DNA of 64,000 nt from Cheiracanthium punctorium. Taxonomy: Eukaryota > Arthropoda > Arachnida > Araneae > Cheiracanthiidae. A program made the position numbers and the translations under genes. Positions 36,381-47,190 of this stretch are shown one piece after another. The stretch's first letter is position 1; each line of letters opens with the position of its first letter. The notes beneath the pieces were generated by a model, which worked only from the letters and a program-made list of their open reading frames with translations, was not told the DNA's origin and searched no databases. The stretch lies in the NCBI GenBank assembly GCA_038373885.1, contig JAWZYV010013142.1, positions 124,001 to 188,000 of the forward strand. Direction: 5' to 3'.

Positions 36381-36856
36381 TGAGACGTCAGATATTCCAG
36401 TAAAGTTCCAGAGTTAAGGCAGATAATATGGTTTATTGAATATTATCTTTAAATTACAACATAGAGTGAGAAGAGGGGAGGGGGTACAAAAATCAGCGTG
36501 GACTAATTAAGCAGTTCCAGTGGCAAAAGTCTTTCGATTTTCGATGTGCGGGTGTATTTACGCTCATCACACCACGTGGGCTGGTATGACATAACTCCGC
36601 CTCTCTCTTATCTCTAATCGAACCACACACATTTATGAACATGACCTGCATCCGGGGCTACAAAGGCGTGGGGACACGTGTACACTCTAAAGAACTCAGA
36701 ATCAACGGCCTGATGTCTGACAAATAACAAAATAAATAAAACATAGCTCCAGAGCGCGCGTGGCAAGTATGACGGGAAAGCAAAACTTACAGTGAAAGTA
36801 CCCGCTTGAACAATACCCAAACTAGTAAAACCTAAATTACCTTTTTATGCATTACA
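36381..36856 (-). repeat. 3' LTR (476 bp)
   Basis: Minus strand, TGTAATGC to GTCTCA. It contains TTCAATAAACC about 50 bp from its end as polyadenylation signal. It differs from the other LTR at about eight positions by eye, all transitions. Confidence 0.82.
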
Positions 36857-36870
36857 ATATCCCCCCCGGC
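36857..36870 (-). promoter_or_regulatory. polypurine tract
   Basis: Directly before the 3' LTR the minus strand reads GCCGGGGGGGATAT. A G-rich purine run at this place is the usual primer for plus-strand DNA synthesis, and it fixes the orientation of the element. Confidence 0.65.
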
Positions 36871-39051
36871 AAAAGAAGTCTGACGAGCAATATCATTGAG
36901 GTGGCCAGTCTCTCACTTGCGAGTCAGACGTCCTTGCAACCTAATCTTAAAACTGCGAACTAATCTAATTTTCAAGTTTAGACACCTTAAATTTTTCTGG
37001 CTAGAATTCTGGAGTTATGTTGTACAACACTTGAGGGGCAGGATGCAGTTTCTAAAATTTGACAAAACATAATGATGCAATAGTACGAAAATCTTACAAT
37101 AAACAATAAAACAATGAGTGCGCACAATTTTTTTTTTCAAAATATCACAAGTAAAATATTTACAACCTAGGTGGGATACAATAATACTGTTCAACAATAT
37201 AGTAATATAATTAAAAAAATGGAATAAACATGGATGACATTCATTTTCTTTGGCAAATACTTATGGCTTTGGCTTGTATGGCATAAAGTGAATGGAATGA
37301 AAATAACGTGCCAAAATGGTTGACAAAATAGTTGGCAAAATGCAGTTGGCAAAATGGAGTAAATTTATTTAGTGTAAAGGCAATGTAAAAAAGTGCGTAG
37401 TGTGTAGAAAATTTCGAAAACCATAGCTGTGAAACAGCAGTATTAACAGGAACGCTTGCTAGAAGAATTTTTTTAGGTAATACAATAAATGATAGCCTGC
37501 ATGAGGTACTGCATTTATGTGACCTGACATTTTTTTATTTCTAGCAATGTTTTGTTGTACTTTTCTTATTTGGTTATTACTAGTACTTCTTAACAATCTG
37601 AGGGCGAATACTCTCCTCAGAGGTTTTATTACTAGTTAACCGTCTAGGCAAATTTAAATTTTATTACATGAAAAAAAAAATGGTTAGCATCATTATTCAA
37701 TAAAGGAAATAATATGCGATCATTTTGGCACACAAACATTTTACACAGTAAATATTCAAAATAAAATATCTACATTTAAGCAAACCTAATATAATGCAAG
37801 AAATTTTTTTATTTACATTGACACAATAAGTATTTGTTGTTTTCATTTAAGTTATCGTACCCGGGTGCATGAATTTATCATAAATTTTCAAGTGACTTTT
37901 CAGTGAATAAAATGACATAATCTCAAGTAAATTAGAATTTGTGTCAAGTTGAGAGTCCCAATCGGTAAGTCATTTCAGGTAAATAATCAAATGAATCTAA
38001 ACTACGTCATAGTATACAAAAAACAAAAATTCAAATTTCAAATCTTCAGGAAATATAGGTAATGCAGTAGTAATTTAAGCATTAATTTAATAATAGTAAG
38101 ACCAGTATAAAACTTCAATTGAAATAAAATATTTAATAACACAATTCAATTGTAAACTTACCTTAATGAAAATACTATATTAATTAAAACAAGCGCAGAT
38201 ATATCAATACAATTTTTTTTTCTTTCTTTTTCTTTTTATCAACTTTAAAATAGCACTTTAAAATAACACACACAACTGATAATCATTTAAATATAATACT
38301 CTAATGTTCACTTCAACTCTAAAAATAAAAATCGCTTACTTTTACGAAAGAAATCAATATCCACAAATTGAAATCGTCATTCTTCAACAATAAACAAAAC
38401 GAAAAAAAAATCTTCTCTCGCAAGTTTAAGGCAGGCAGGAGAAAGAGGTTTGGTCAACATAAGCTGTACACGCGCACCACACATAAACAAAACATTCGGC
38501 ATGATGACGAACGGCAAAACACTTTTCTCCCTCTAATTACTGCAAGAAAGAGGTGAGTTGTATCGCAGCTGTCATGAGAGGCCAGGCGTTCCTCGGGGGG
38601 GCCCCTTGGATTGCAATGAAGGCAGTGAAATTTCGTCGATTTCCTTCGGATTTTTAGAATAGCAGCGGACGTGCCGAAAAAAAAAATGAAAAACGAGGCG
38701 CCGATTTCTTTAATTTACATGTCGGCATCAGCGTCGTTAGTCGCTATGGAAAACTCAGGAGCGCAAATTTTTTCGATGGGCTTAAGGTAGGATTCGATGG
38801 GAGGTCAGGCGATTGTATTTTCATCAAAGCAGGGAATGAGGAAGCCCAGATATCTGCAGTCGGCGAAGAGACAAGTTGGTTCTACTTCCGTCGGGTATCT
38901 CTGATCGGCAGGCAGCCGGCATAGCGCCGCATCTCCGGCGTACTCCGCATCTTCGGGTAAGCAGTGTACCCCGTCTCCCGACTATTGAGCGTTAATTTTT
39001 TGCAATTTAAAATTTTTAATTGGCACACAGGCAGTCATCCTGTCGGCTATT
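36871..39051 (-). other. interior of the LTR element, non-coding
   Basis: Stops are frequent in every frame and no retroviral-type domain can be read. No clear TGG-starting primer-binding site follows the 5' LTR. A more GC-rich leader lies at 38570-38990. Confidence 0.6.
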
Positions 39052-39202
39052 TGAGACGTCAGATATTCCAGTAAAGTTCCAGAGTTAAGGCAGATAATAT
39101 GGTTTATTGAATATTATCTTTAAGTTACAACATAGAGTGAGAAGAGGGGAGGGGGTACAAAAATCAGCGTGGACTAATTAAGCAGTTCCAGTGGCAGAAG
39201 TC
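39052..39202 (-). repeat. 5' LTR, inner portion
   Basis: Matches 36381-36531 almost base for base. It is interrupted at 39202/39203 by the Merlin element; its last eight bases CAGAAGTC are the duplicated target. Confidence 0.82.
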
Positions 39203-39238
39203 GGTAAAATCATACAAGACGGTGCCCCTCATGTAAAC

Positions 39239-39359
39239 ACGGCGATAGCCGCTGGAGCTTGGCGATCGCCAAGTGCGAGCGCTACAGACCTTGACGCCAA
39301 GCTCCAGCCATGGTGCCAAGCCTCCCTGGCGACCGCCAAGCTCCAACGGCTATCGCCGT
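39239..39359. repeat. GC-rich hairpin near the Merlin left end
   Basis: Arms ACGGCGATAGCCGCTGGAGC... and their near-exact inverse (…CTCCAACGGCTATCGCCGT) of about 33 bp enclose about 55 bp that also repeat GGCGATCGCCA-type palindromes. It may be a subterminal structure of Merlin or a tiny separate insertion. Confidence 0.7.
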
Positions 39360-39495
39360 CTTGTGACGAATAAACACTAGTATATACCACTAAAATTTTT
39401 ACAAAGAAGCACAAATTCTAAGTAAATGACACTATATAATACAGTCAAATCCACAACAAAACATTAGAAAAAGTACAATTAAACAAGCACTTACT

Positions 39496-40659
39496 TCACT
39501 TTTCCCACCTCATTTTTTTACTGGAAGGACCCGGAACTCCCCTTTCCTCATCACTTTCTGATCGCTCGTCTACACTAAATTCTTCCTCTCCCTCACTTCC
39601 GCACGCCCTGGATTCGTCACTCTCGCTCTCATCCTCCCTCCCTCCCTCCGCACCATCCTTCGTTCGCTGAGCGTACAGTTTGCACACGCTTCTAATAAAG
39701 AGCTTCATAACCTGTGCTTTCTTTCCCCTGTGCAATCTTCTCCACATATACTCAGCAAGGTACGAATCAAAATGACCGGCCACCTTCCGATTGCCTAGAA
39801 AAGACTGCTTGACAGCGTTCCACGTACCCTCCACCGAATTCGTATGCGCCCCAGTTTCCTTGTCACTGCGCCCCAGTTTCCCAGTCACTGAATGGTTTAC
39901 CGAAAAGTGTATGAAACCTTCGTCACCTAGGGTTTCATATGCTTTCCAGCAATCAGAGATCACTACAGAACCCGGAAGAATACGATGCTTTATTACTTCC
40001 AGCAACACATCCTTACTTCTACTTTCAACCACCTCAAAAAAACACCTTGTACTCCCTCTTTCAACACCTCCAAACACCCAGCTTCCTTTCACAGGCTTAC
40101 CCCTTTTATACTTCTGTCTTCCAAACTTACTCTCATCAATTTCGACCACCACACCATTTCCACCCACACTAACACTATCGAACACAATAGCATCCATACA
40201 GACCTCTCGGCAAAAACTCATCCAATCAGTCACAGTCTTGTTACTCACACCCCTTTCAACCTTAATCCAACTAGCCCTCATTTGCTGAATCCATGCACAC
40301 GTTATTAATAGAACCTCAATCATACTCAATTTCGATCTCTCAAACCACGTACCCCCTCTCAAACTTCTTTTTATATGATGTGAATTATTGCCTTTCTTTC
40401 TGCAAACCCATACATAACCATCCTTACTATCTTTCCTTTTGCTCAACCTCATATTCGAACCACATACACAGCACACATACGCATTGGCTATTAAGCCTAC
40501 TTCCATACACCACTCAATTATCGCTTCCTCTCCTTTTCCTTTCGAAATATAAAAAAATTCCATATTCCACACATCCATACTAACGAAGAAATTCCCCGAA
40601 ACAAGGAAAATCCAACACAATCTTATTCCACTCAGAATCAAAGAACACCAAATCTTCAT
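39496..40659 (-). CDS. Merlin (ISXO2/IS1016-like) DDE transposase, 387 aa
   Basis: An unbroken frame from ATG at 40659 to the stop at 39496. Residues 63-86 hold cysteines of a zinc-ribbon (CCVCG ... VWVC). RGGTWFERSKL (100-110) is a conserved box. The catalytic core follows: EIDESKFGR with D175, VISDCWKAY with D236, and TNSVEGTWNAVK with E277, giving a complete DDE triad, plus WVFGGVER (194-201) and FSVNHS (252-257). All are hallmarks of ISXO2-like transposases, which define eukaryotic Merlin. The last 50 residues are acidic and serine-rich with a basic end (SSKKMRWEK), perhaps a regulatory or nuclear-targeting tail. The first ATG gives a hydrophobic start; Met28 is an alternative. It would cut and paste the element by binding its terminal repeats. 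No lesion is visible, unlike every other mobile-element gene here. Confidence 0.88.
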   Translation of the reverse strand: MKIWCSLILSGIRLCWIFLVSGNFFVSMDVWNMEFFYISKGKGEEAIIEWCMEVGLIANAYVCCVCGSNMRLSKRKDSKDGYVWVCRKKGNNSHHIKRSLRGGTWFERSKLSMIEVLLITCAWIQQMRASWIKVERGVSNKTVTDWMSFCREVCMDAIVFDSVSVGGNGVVVEIDESKFGRQKYKRGKPVKGSWVFGGVERGSTRCFFEVVESRSKDVLLEVIKHRILPGSVVISDCWKAYETLGDEGFIHFSVNHSVTGKLGRSDKETGAHTNSVEGTWNAVKQSFLGNRKVAGHFDSYLAEYMWRRLHRGKKAQVMKLFIRSVCKLYAQRTKDGAEGGREDESESDESRACGSEGEEEFSVDERSESDEERGVPGPSSKKMRWEK

Positions 40660-40832
40660 GCAATTAACACTAAATGAAAATTCTATACTTCAAATGCACC
40701 GCGTTTAATTATCAGAATTGCCACTCAGATTCTGATTTAAAAAAAAAAAAAAAAACGATTTTCCAGACCAACATATGATGAAAAATCCAGACGATTTTCA
40801 AGTTTATGACGTCAGCTTTACATATGTTCTCC

Positions 40833-41569
40833 AAGGGCGGAACAAGAAACTCTTTCGGAGGGGGGCGCAAATAGTGAATATTCATTTTATCTAGTATAAA
40901 GCCTTCTAAATATTGATAAAAGCCCCATTTATGTAGTGTAAAAACATTTTTCTCGGAGGGGGCGCGAGCCACTCTGCGAGACCCCCCCAAAAAAATCAGT
41001 GGGTCCGGCCACCGCCTCAAGGGGGCCCCCTCGAATATATGCTAGCGCGGGCCCCTCTACGAGACCCAAAAAAACATCAGTGGGTCCGGCCACTGCCTCA
41101 AGGGGGCCCTCTCGGAAATATGCTAACGCGGGCCCCTCTGCGAGACCCAAAAAAAACATCAGTGGGTCCGGCCACCGCCTCAAGAGGGCCCCCTCGAAAA
41201 TATGCTAACGCGGGCCCTCTGCGAGACCCGAAAAAACATCAGTGGGTCCGGCCACCGCCTCAAGAGGGCCCCCTCGAAAATATGCTAACGCGGGCCCCTC
41301 TGCGAGACCCAAAAAAAACATCAGTGGCTCCGGACACCGCCTCAAGAGGGCCCCCTCGAAAATATTCTAACGCGGGCCCCTCTGCGAGACCCAAAAAAAA
41401 ACATCAGTGGGTCCGGCCACCGCCTCAAGAGGGCCCCTTCGAAAATATGCTAACACGGCCCCTCTGCGAGACCCAAAAAAACATCAGTGGGTCCGGCCAC
41501 CGCCTCAAAAGGGCCCCCTCGAAAATATGCTAACGCGGCCCCTCTGCGAGAACCCCCAAAAAAAACATT
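40833..41569. mobile_element. hAT-type piece carrying an 81-bp tandem array
   Basis: The left part (40833-40975) matches the family at 29859-30026 (AAGGGCGGA end, TCGGAGGGGG, ATTTTATCTAGT). Instead of the expected right end there is a tandem array, and no matching right terminal repeat is found. It lies inside Merlin. Confidence 0.55.
41001..41569. repeat. tandem array, seven units of 80-83 bp
   Basis: Units starting GGGTCCGGCC occur at 41001, 41082, 41164, 41244, 41326, 41409 and 41489. Each contains CGCGGGCCCCTCTGCGAGAC and an A run before CATCAGT. Because the unit is close to 27 codons, long open frames appear by periodicity; I do not regard them as genes. Confidence 0.9.
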
Positions 41570-41970
41570 AGTACAAGTTGAAGCAAATTAGAATAGTAGA
41601 CGACACAGGAAAAAACGAAAAATAACAATAACGCATGCGCAAAACGCAAATTAACAGCTTAGTGACGCCAAATTGAGCAAGCGAATTCGTTACATTCATC
41701 TGCTTACGTCACACATACACAGTAGCTAGATTAAAAAACAACTATTACGCATGCCCGAAAGTGCAAGAAATTTCGCATCTTTCAATAGTTCTAAATTATC
41801 CAATTTACAATATTTGACGCATTATCATTCCTCCAAAAAAAACGTCGCCAAGCTCTACACATTTCTTTAAGGTTGCCAGTCAAACTACCATCGGCAGGGT
41901 ACTTTACTAACGTTGAACATCGCTCACGATGTCGCCAGAACCAAGGGGCACCGGATACGGAACATAGGCC

Positions 41971-42299
41971 CAGAAGTCTCTCGATTTTCGATGTGCGGGT
42001 GTATTTACGCTCATCACACCACGTGGGCTGGTATGACATAACTCCGCCTCTCTCTTATCTCTAATCGAACCACACACATTTATGAACATGACCTGCATCC
42101 GGGGCTACAAAGGCGTGGGGACACGTGTACACTCTAAAGAACTCAGAATCGACGGCCTGATGTCTGGCAAATAACAAAATAAATAAAACATAGCTCCAGA
42201 GCGCGCGTGGCAAGTATGACAGGAAAGCAAAACTTACAGTGAAAGTACCCGCTTGAACAATACCCAAACTAGTAAAACCCAAATTACCTTTTTATACAT

Positions 42300-42303
<4 letters not shown>
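41971..42303 (-). repeat. 5' LTR, outer portion
   Basis: Continues the LTR after the Merlin insertion, starting with the second copy of CAGAAGTC. It matches 36524-36856 with only scattered transitions and ends at the TA repeat. Confidence 0.82.

Positions 42304-42336
<33 letters not shown>
42304..42336. repeat. (TA)n microsatellite
   Basis: About sixteen TA repeats at the border between the LTR element and the inverted Penelope-like tail. Confidence 0.85.
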
Positions 42337-44090
42337 CTTATTTTATATATACATTACATATTATAACTAATAAGTAAAACACAAAACATAATATAAATAA
42401 GACATATCTCGCATAAAAATATAACAACTATTAGCAAGAATTAGAAACACATTCTGAAGCCAAATAAAGTGCAAAAATTATTGTGATAATAGAATGGAAC
42501 GGAAATTATAACCACTGTCACCATCGTCAGGGGCCACAAACAGTGGATTATAATTTAGAGCAAACCAAATAGTAGGGTTTCGGTTGTGTGGCATATCAAA
42601 AAAGATATTAACTCCACACATCTGGGCCCTACCGGGGCCTTCGCAATTAGTAACGGGACTGCTTATGAGTTGCCATCCCTAAAAAGGAGTTTATCATTGA
42701 GGCCTGTTTTCCCCAGTCACAGTATTCTATTTTATTATTCTAAGTATTATAAATGTTATATTATTTTATTATTTTAAAACAATTTTTTTATACTTTTGTC
42801 GTACTAAAGAACTTTAGATGTAGGTAATCGTTTTGTGAATCTTGCGCCTTGATTTTTGCCCGTTTATACAGAAACTTCAAATGTAGTTAATATTTTGTAC
42901 AAGCGTTCATTATGCTTGCTCAATTCCTAAGTTCGATTGAGAAAGCGACAAAAGAATAATATATACTACATGAAATGTCTTTATTAAAGAATAATTAATT
43001 CAGGGATCACGCTATAGAGTGTATTTTATCAATTTTCTCCAATATACAGGATATCCCGAAAATACTGAAATGCGCTTTAATATATCATTTGTTAAAGATT
43101 AATGTTGAATTGTTTAAAATAACGTAGGAAATACGACTACGTTCATGAAATATTCATTATAAAAATGTCTTTCTCATTTGTGTATTTAGTTATTTTAAAG
43201 TACATTAAATATCCACTTGTGAAACTAAAATAAGCAATCGTGAATCGTGAGAGTAAGCGCCACTTTGTTTTTCCTTCAAATTATATGCATCTGTTTTCTT
43301 TGTCAATATGTATCATAGCAAACAAAGTAATCATGAGTTCGTACTTGAATTAGTAACACAATTACTACTTAAAACTGCATTAAATAACGTTTGAAAGCAC
43401 TGGGAAGCTTAAAAAATGCCTGATGTATACGTGAAGACTCGAGCATCCGTAGGCCTCTGTGGATGGCTCATCAAAATACACGCGCAGGCCCGTTACTAAT
43501 TGCGAAGGCCCCGGCCCTGCCCTACTATATAAAGGAAAGAAGAAATCAAAAAGATAACAAAAATTAGAAATAGCAATTATAAATCTACATACCAGACCTT
43601 GAGCACATGGAAATCTCATTTGAAATTTGAACAAGTAATATGTGTTGCCAATGTTAAGAATTGTAAAGAGTGAAAAATGGTGTTGCCACAAAATAAAAGT
43701 GTAAAAGTGGAAAGAAGAATGTATAGGAGATGCCAAATACTAAAAGGTAATATTATTAAATTTTAAGAGTATCCAGGTATATTAATATAATTAAATATAT
43801 ATAGAATAATAATAAATTAAAATGATTGAATAAAATAGATAGTATAGCAAAGTTAAATATAACATATTGTTTAAAAAATATATTGATTATTATTAATGAC
43901 AAAGTATGATTAATAAGTTATTGTATGACAGAAGATTAATCTAGTAAATAAGAAAAAAAAATAAATTAAAAAAAAAATATTGTTAGGACAGAATAATCAC
44001 AATATAGGAACCTCGTTTTTTTTTGTTTATATAATTTTTAAATCCTTCCAGATATATATATGCATGCATATACACATCCAAATTGTTTTT
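42337..44090 (-). mobile_element. second Penelope-like tail, inverted
   Basis: Reverse complement of the tail of the element at 33273-36380: the phrases TTTTGATATGCCACACAA, GTTATAATTTCC, CAGGTATATTAAT and GCATATACACA occur in the matching order. No reverse transcriptase part is included. A hAT element interrupts it. With the LTR element removed, the two tails face each other across TA repeats. Confidence 0.65.
42636..43513. mobile_element. hAT-type element in the inverted Penelope tail
   Basis: Inverted repeats of about 35 bp (core GGCCTTCGCAATTAGTAACG on the left, its inverse at 43480-43510). CCCTAC is found on both sides, consistent with a partly decayed duplication. Without this insert the flanks align with 36150-36180 of the other tail. 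About 880 bp, non-coding. Confidence 0.6.
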
Positions 44091-44133
44091 ATTCATATTA
44101 GTTTCTTTTTTGTTTTTTTATAATTATTATATA

Positions 44134-45310
44134 CTAGCTGCGTGCCCGTTCTTCGCACGGTAGGAAACGAAAAATTTCCTCACATGTGTCATTCGAATTA
44201 ATTCCAGTGATGTGGAATCTAGAAAAAGCAAAATTATTTCACTCTTGACTTAAAATTTGCGTCATATATGTAATAACCTGAGATCATTGCAGTATAATGA
44301 CACACACACAAAAAAAAAAGCGTCATTCGGTATCAAAAAAGTAAAAATGGACCGTTTGCAGTGAACTTCTCACTTTCAAAATGTCTTATTTCCTCAGACA
44401 TGCTGTCTTTTAGGTTCACGTTTTAGCATTAAATACCTCAGACACTACATGAAAGGGACATTTTTTTTAAATTTTAAAAATACGTCACCCTCTCTTGCAA
44501 CCCTTTACAAAAAGAAAAGAGATAAGAGATAAGAATGCGCTATTTATAAAGGCTTTAAAATTGTTTTTCTAGATTATGCAGTTTAATTTTTCTTCTCACA
44601 AATAAATCCAGTATTTATAAAAGGAAATCGAGCCAAGCAAAGAAATCGTCTGCTCGCGGGACCCGTTTTTATTTATTTTTTTCAACTGGCAATTTAAATT
44701 ATTGTTACTGTATTCATGACAACCAAACCGCAAGATATCAAACCGAAAATTATAAGAGGTGCTACTGAAATGAAAATCCTTCTTTACTTAAAAATTCGTA
44801 AAAATTCTCGTAATTTATATTTTTCCTCCGTTCTTCTTTTAAAAGTGGGCGAATTGTGTGCTCCGTCTTTTGCCCAAATATAAAAAAGTTATGACAGGTA
44901 GAATTCAAGATGCAGCAGTTTTAAAAATATTTTACGAAAGTCAGCGTCAAATTTAATTTTATTTGAAAAATTCCCAAAAATCTGCAAATTATGTTACACA
45001 GTCCGAACAAATAGTTTTTAAAAGAAGATTTTCTCCTCTATACGATGATGTAAATATCGTTTTCTTGCGAGCGCAATTACCGGCGTTATTATGTATTACG
45101 CAAGAAAAATCGCTAAAAATCGGACAAAATATAAAATAAAACATTTTCTAATTCGAATTTCGAAAAAATCGCTTCGAGGTGTGTCGAGACCCGTCTTGGA
45201 GAATTTCCGTACAAAATTTGGTAGGTCTACGATCACCCGTTTCGGAGCTACGCGAGACACAGACAGACAGACAAACGGACAGTTTACACACTGTTTTATT
45301 TATATATAGT
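44134..45310 (-). mobile_element. non-autonomous Helitron, copy B
   Basis: Minus-strand copy of the family at 6871-8876. Its 3' end reads CCGTGCGAAGAACGGGCACG (a clean 5-bp-stem hairpin) then CAGCTAG and T. The 5' zone has the same TCTGTCTG tract and the conserved GAAACGGGTGATCGTAGACC. It is 1.2 kb long, so about 0.8 kb shorter in the interior than copy A. No replicase. Confidence 0.72.
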
Positions 45311-45599
45311 AATTGCCTTTACAACTTGCTTTATCTACGAGTGAATTTATAATGAAATCAAATTGGATTAAAAGAAGAAAAGAAAACGTGAGATTGAGCG
45401 TTTGCACTACCTCATTCTTTTCGAATCACTTTCACTTTCCTCCGTCTTAGCGTGACTTTATCGACCTATGAATGGATTTTTAACAATAGAGTGCTATTAG
45501 TTCAGACAAGTAAAATGTGTGGAGAATTTTGAGTTTAACTTTTCGAATTTCAAAATATGTTTTCAAATGTTTTTTCGCTTCTTGAATTTTTCAACTAGT
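45311..45599. other. no gene recognised
   Basis: AT-rich gap between Helitron B and the satellite-like array. Confidence 0.4.
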
Positions 45600-46390
45600 T
45601 CTGATAGACATAGGATCGCTATATGGATTATGATACACTTTCCAGCAATATGATGAATAAAGGAAGACAAATACAGCCCATGCATAGATCACGATGCACT
45701 TTACCAACATATATGAAACAAGAAAGAAGATCGGAACATGAATAATGATACACTTTCCAACAAAACAATACAAGAAGGCAAACGGGCCCATGTATGAATT
45801 ATAATGGACTTTCCAGCATAATGAAACAAGGATGAAATTGGGTCGACATATGCAGGGGCGTAGCCAGGGGGGGATATCGGGATATATCCCCCCCGAAATT
45901 TTTGGATTAGAGATGAAATTCCGTCTATTTATACACATTTAAGTTCATATCCCCCCTCCCCCCGGAAAAATTTTCCTGGCTATGCTCCTGGACATATGGA
46001 TTATGATGCACTTCTCAACATAATGCATCAAGGCTGAAAAATAGTGCCGTCCTATATGAATTATGGTACACTTTCTTACATAATGGAACTACGAAAACAA
46101 ATCCAGAACACTCATGGATTATGATGCACTTTCCAGATTAATGGAACAAGGAAGACTAATACAGCCCATTCATAGATTATGATGCAGTTTTCAGAATAAT
46201 GGAACAAAACAGATAAATAGGACTGGCATAAGGCCCTTGTTAATGTAATGAAGCATGAGAGACAAATAGAACCTGTGCATGAATCATAATGCACTTTTCG
46301 ACATAATGAAGCAATAAAGACAAAAAGTGCTAAAGCATGGATTGTGATGCATTTTCCCGCATAATGGAACAAGAAAGACAATATCCAAGT
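45600..46390. repeat. diverged satellite-like array, units about 60 bp
   Basis: Phrases of the type GGATTATGATGCACTTTCC, then ATAATGGAACAAGGAAGAC, recur about every 60 bp, roughly eleven times with strong divergence. The same unit is dispersed at 13185-13290 and 15310-15600. A hAT element interrupts it at 45853-45990. Confidence 0.75.
45853..45990. mobile_element. small hAT element (138 bp) in the array
   Basis: Ends CAGGGGCGTAGCCAGG and CCTGGCTATGCTCCTG, with a perfect 8-bp duplication GACATATG (45845-45852 and 45991-45998). Confidence 0.88.
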
Positions 46391-46574
46391 TCGTGTAGAT
46401 TTATAAAGGGGGTTTAACATAAAAAATAACTCTTCAATTGCATTTCGAGGGATGTTTAAGCAAAACTTTGAAAAAAAAATGTACAAACTGTCAAAATTTT
46501 ACACAAGGGCGCCCGGACACGATAACAAAGGTAAGCATCGCATCTGGGCGCCATCTTCGAAGGGGCGCGCCAAC

Positions 46575-47140
46575 AAGCCGGTGCTGCGTCACTTTTCGTG
46601 TTCTTAAGGGAATGGAGCTCAGCGACTAGGCCACTGTGGGAGTATGTAGATTCTTTAACTTCCCTAGGACTGTCCCTGATTTTCAAATAAAAGTTATAAT
46701 TTTGTAGTATATGTAGATTATGTTGCTGTTGTTTCTTATGCCCTTTGACAAGCGCAAAGCAATGTCAGATCCTCCATACAGGATGACGATTGGCGAAAGG
46801 GGACGGCTTCCATTTTAATAAGCCCCAGTGAGAGGAAGTCCGACTTTGCTCGGGGTCTCCTAGTTTTGAACTAATTCCAGATGAGAAACCTAGCACCTGA
46901 AATCGGCTCCCCTAGAAGTATCATTTGAACATGGAAGACATTGGAGCCACGAACCTATTTTACGCGCACCCGCTCCCATTAGCGTATACGGTTCCACAGC
47001 AGCCCAGACGAGAGAGGTTTAACTCCCAAGCACTCGCCAAGCCGGTACTGCTCCACTTTTGGTGTTCTTATGGGAACGGAGCTTAGAGACTAAGCGGAGC
47101 TTAGGCCTCTGCGGGACTATGTACATTCTTCCATTCCTTA
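46575..47140 (+). repeat. pair of direct repeats
   Basis: 46575-46660 and 47035-47140 share AAGCCGGT, CTTTT-GTGTTCTTA-GGGAA and GGAGCT, then an ACTATGTA-type phrase, in the same order. The family is unknown to me; no coding sequence. Confidence 0.5.
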
Positions 47141-47190
47141 TTTACTTCCGATCATTCCTACACTGTGTTGACCTAAAACAATTTTATTTG

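Larger units (their letters stand above)
39203..41970. mobile_element. Merlin DNA transposon with intact-looking transposase
   Basis: The 2768-bp insertion splits an LTR and is flanked by a perfect 8-bp duplication CAGAAGTC (39195-39202 and 41971-41978). Without it and one duplication copy the LTR is exactly 476 bp, the length of its partner. The ends share GG at the tip and CGGTGCCCCT about 16 bases in (left 39219-39228; inverted near the right end). Merlin elements are known to make 8-9-bp duplications and to encode IS1016/ISXO2-like transposases, as found here. It also holds a GC-rich hairpin and a hAT-type piece with a tandem array. Confidence 0.85.
36381..42303 (-). mobile_element. non-autonomous LTR retrotransposon (LARD/TRIM-like), split by Merlin
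   Basis: Two direct repeats of 476 bp (36381-36856, and 39052-39202 plus 41979-42303 after removing the Merlin insertion) enclose 2.2 kb. On the minus strand each repeat begins TGTAATG, ends GTCTCA and carries AATAAA near its end, and a purine-rich tract precedes the 3' copy. The interior has no gag or pol, so it would rely on proteins of another element. The flanks are TA repeats, so a 4-bp TATA duplication is possible but unprovable. Confidence 0.8.

Noticed and set aside
39791..40583. Several overlapping plus-strand frames
   Set aside because: Antisense to the Merlin transposase, with low-complexity S/T/P/H-rich composition typical of a shadow.
41039..41533. Long open frame rich in RDPKK repeats
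   Set aside because: It is produced by the 81-bp tandem array, whose unit length is close to a multiple of three; several frames on both strands are open at once.
41001..41569. CRISPR array
   Set aside because: Units are repeated throughout without unique spacers, and the DNA is animal nuclear.
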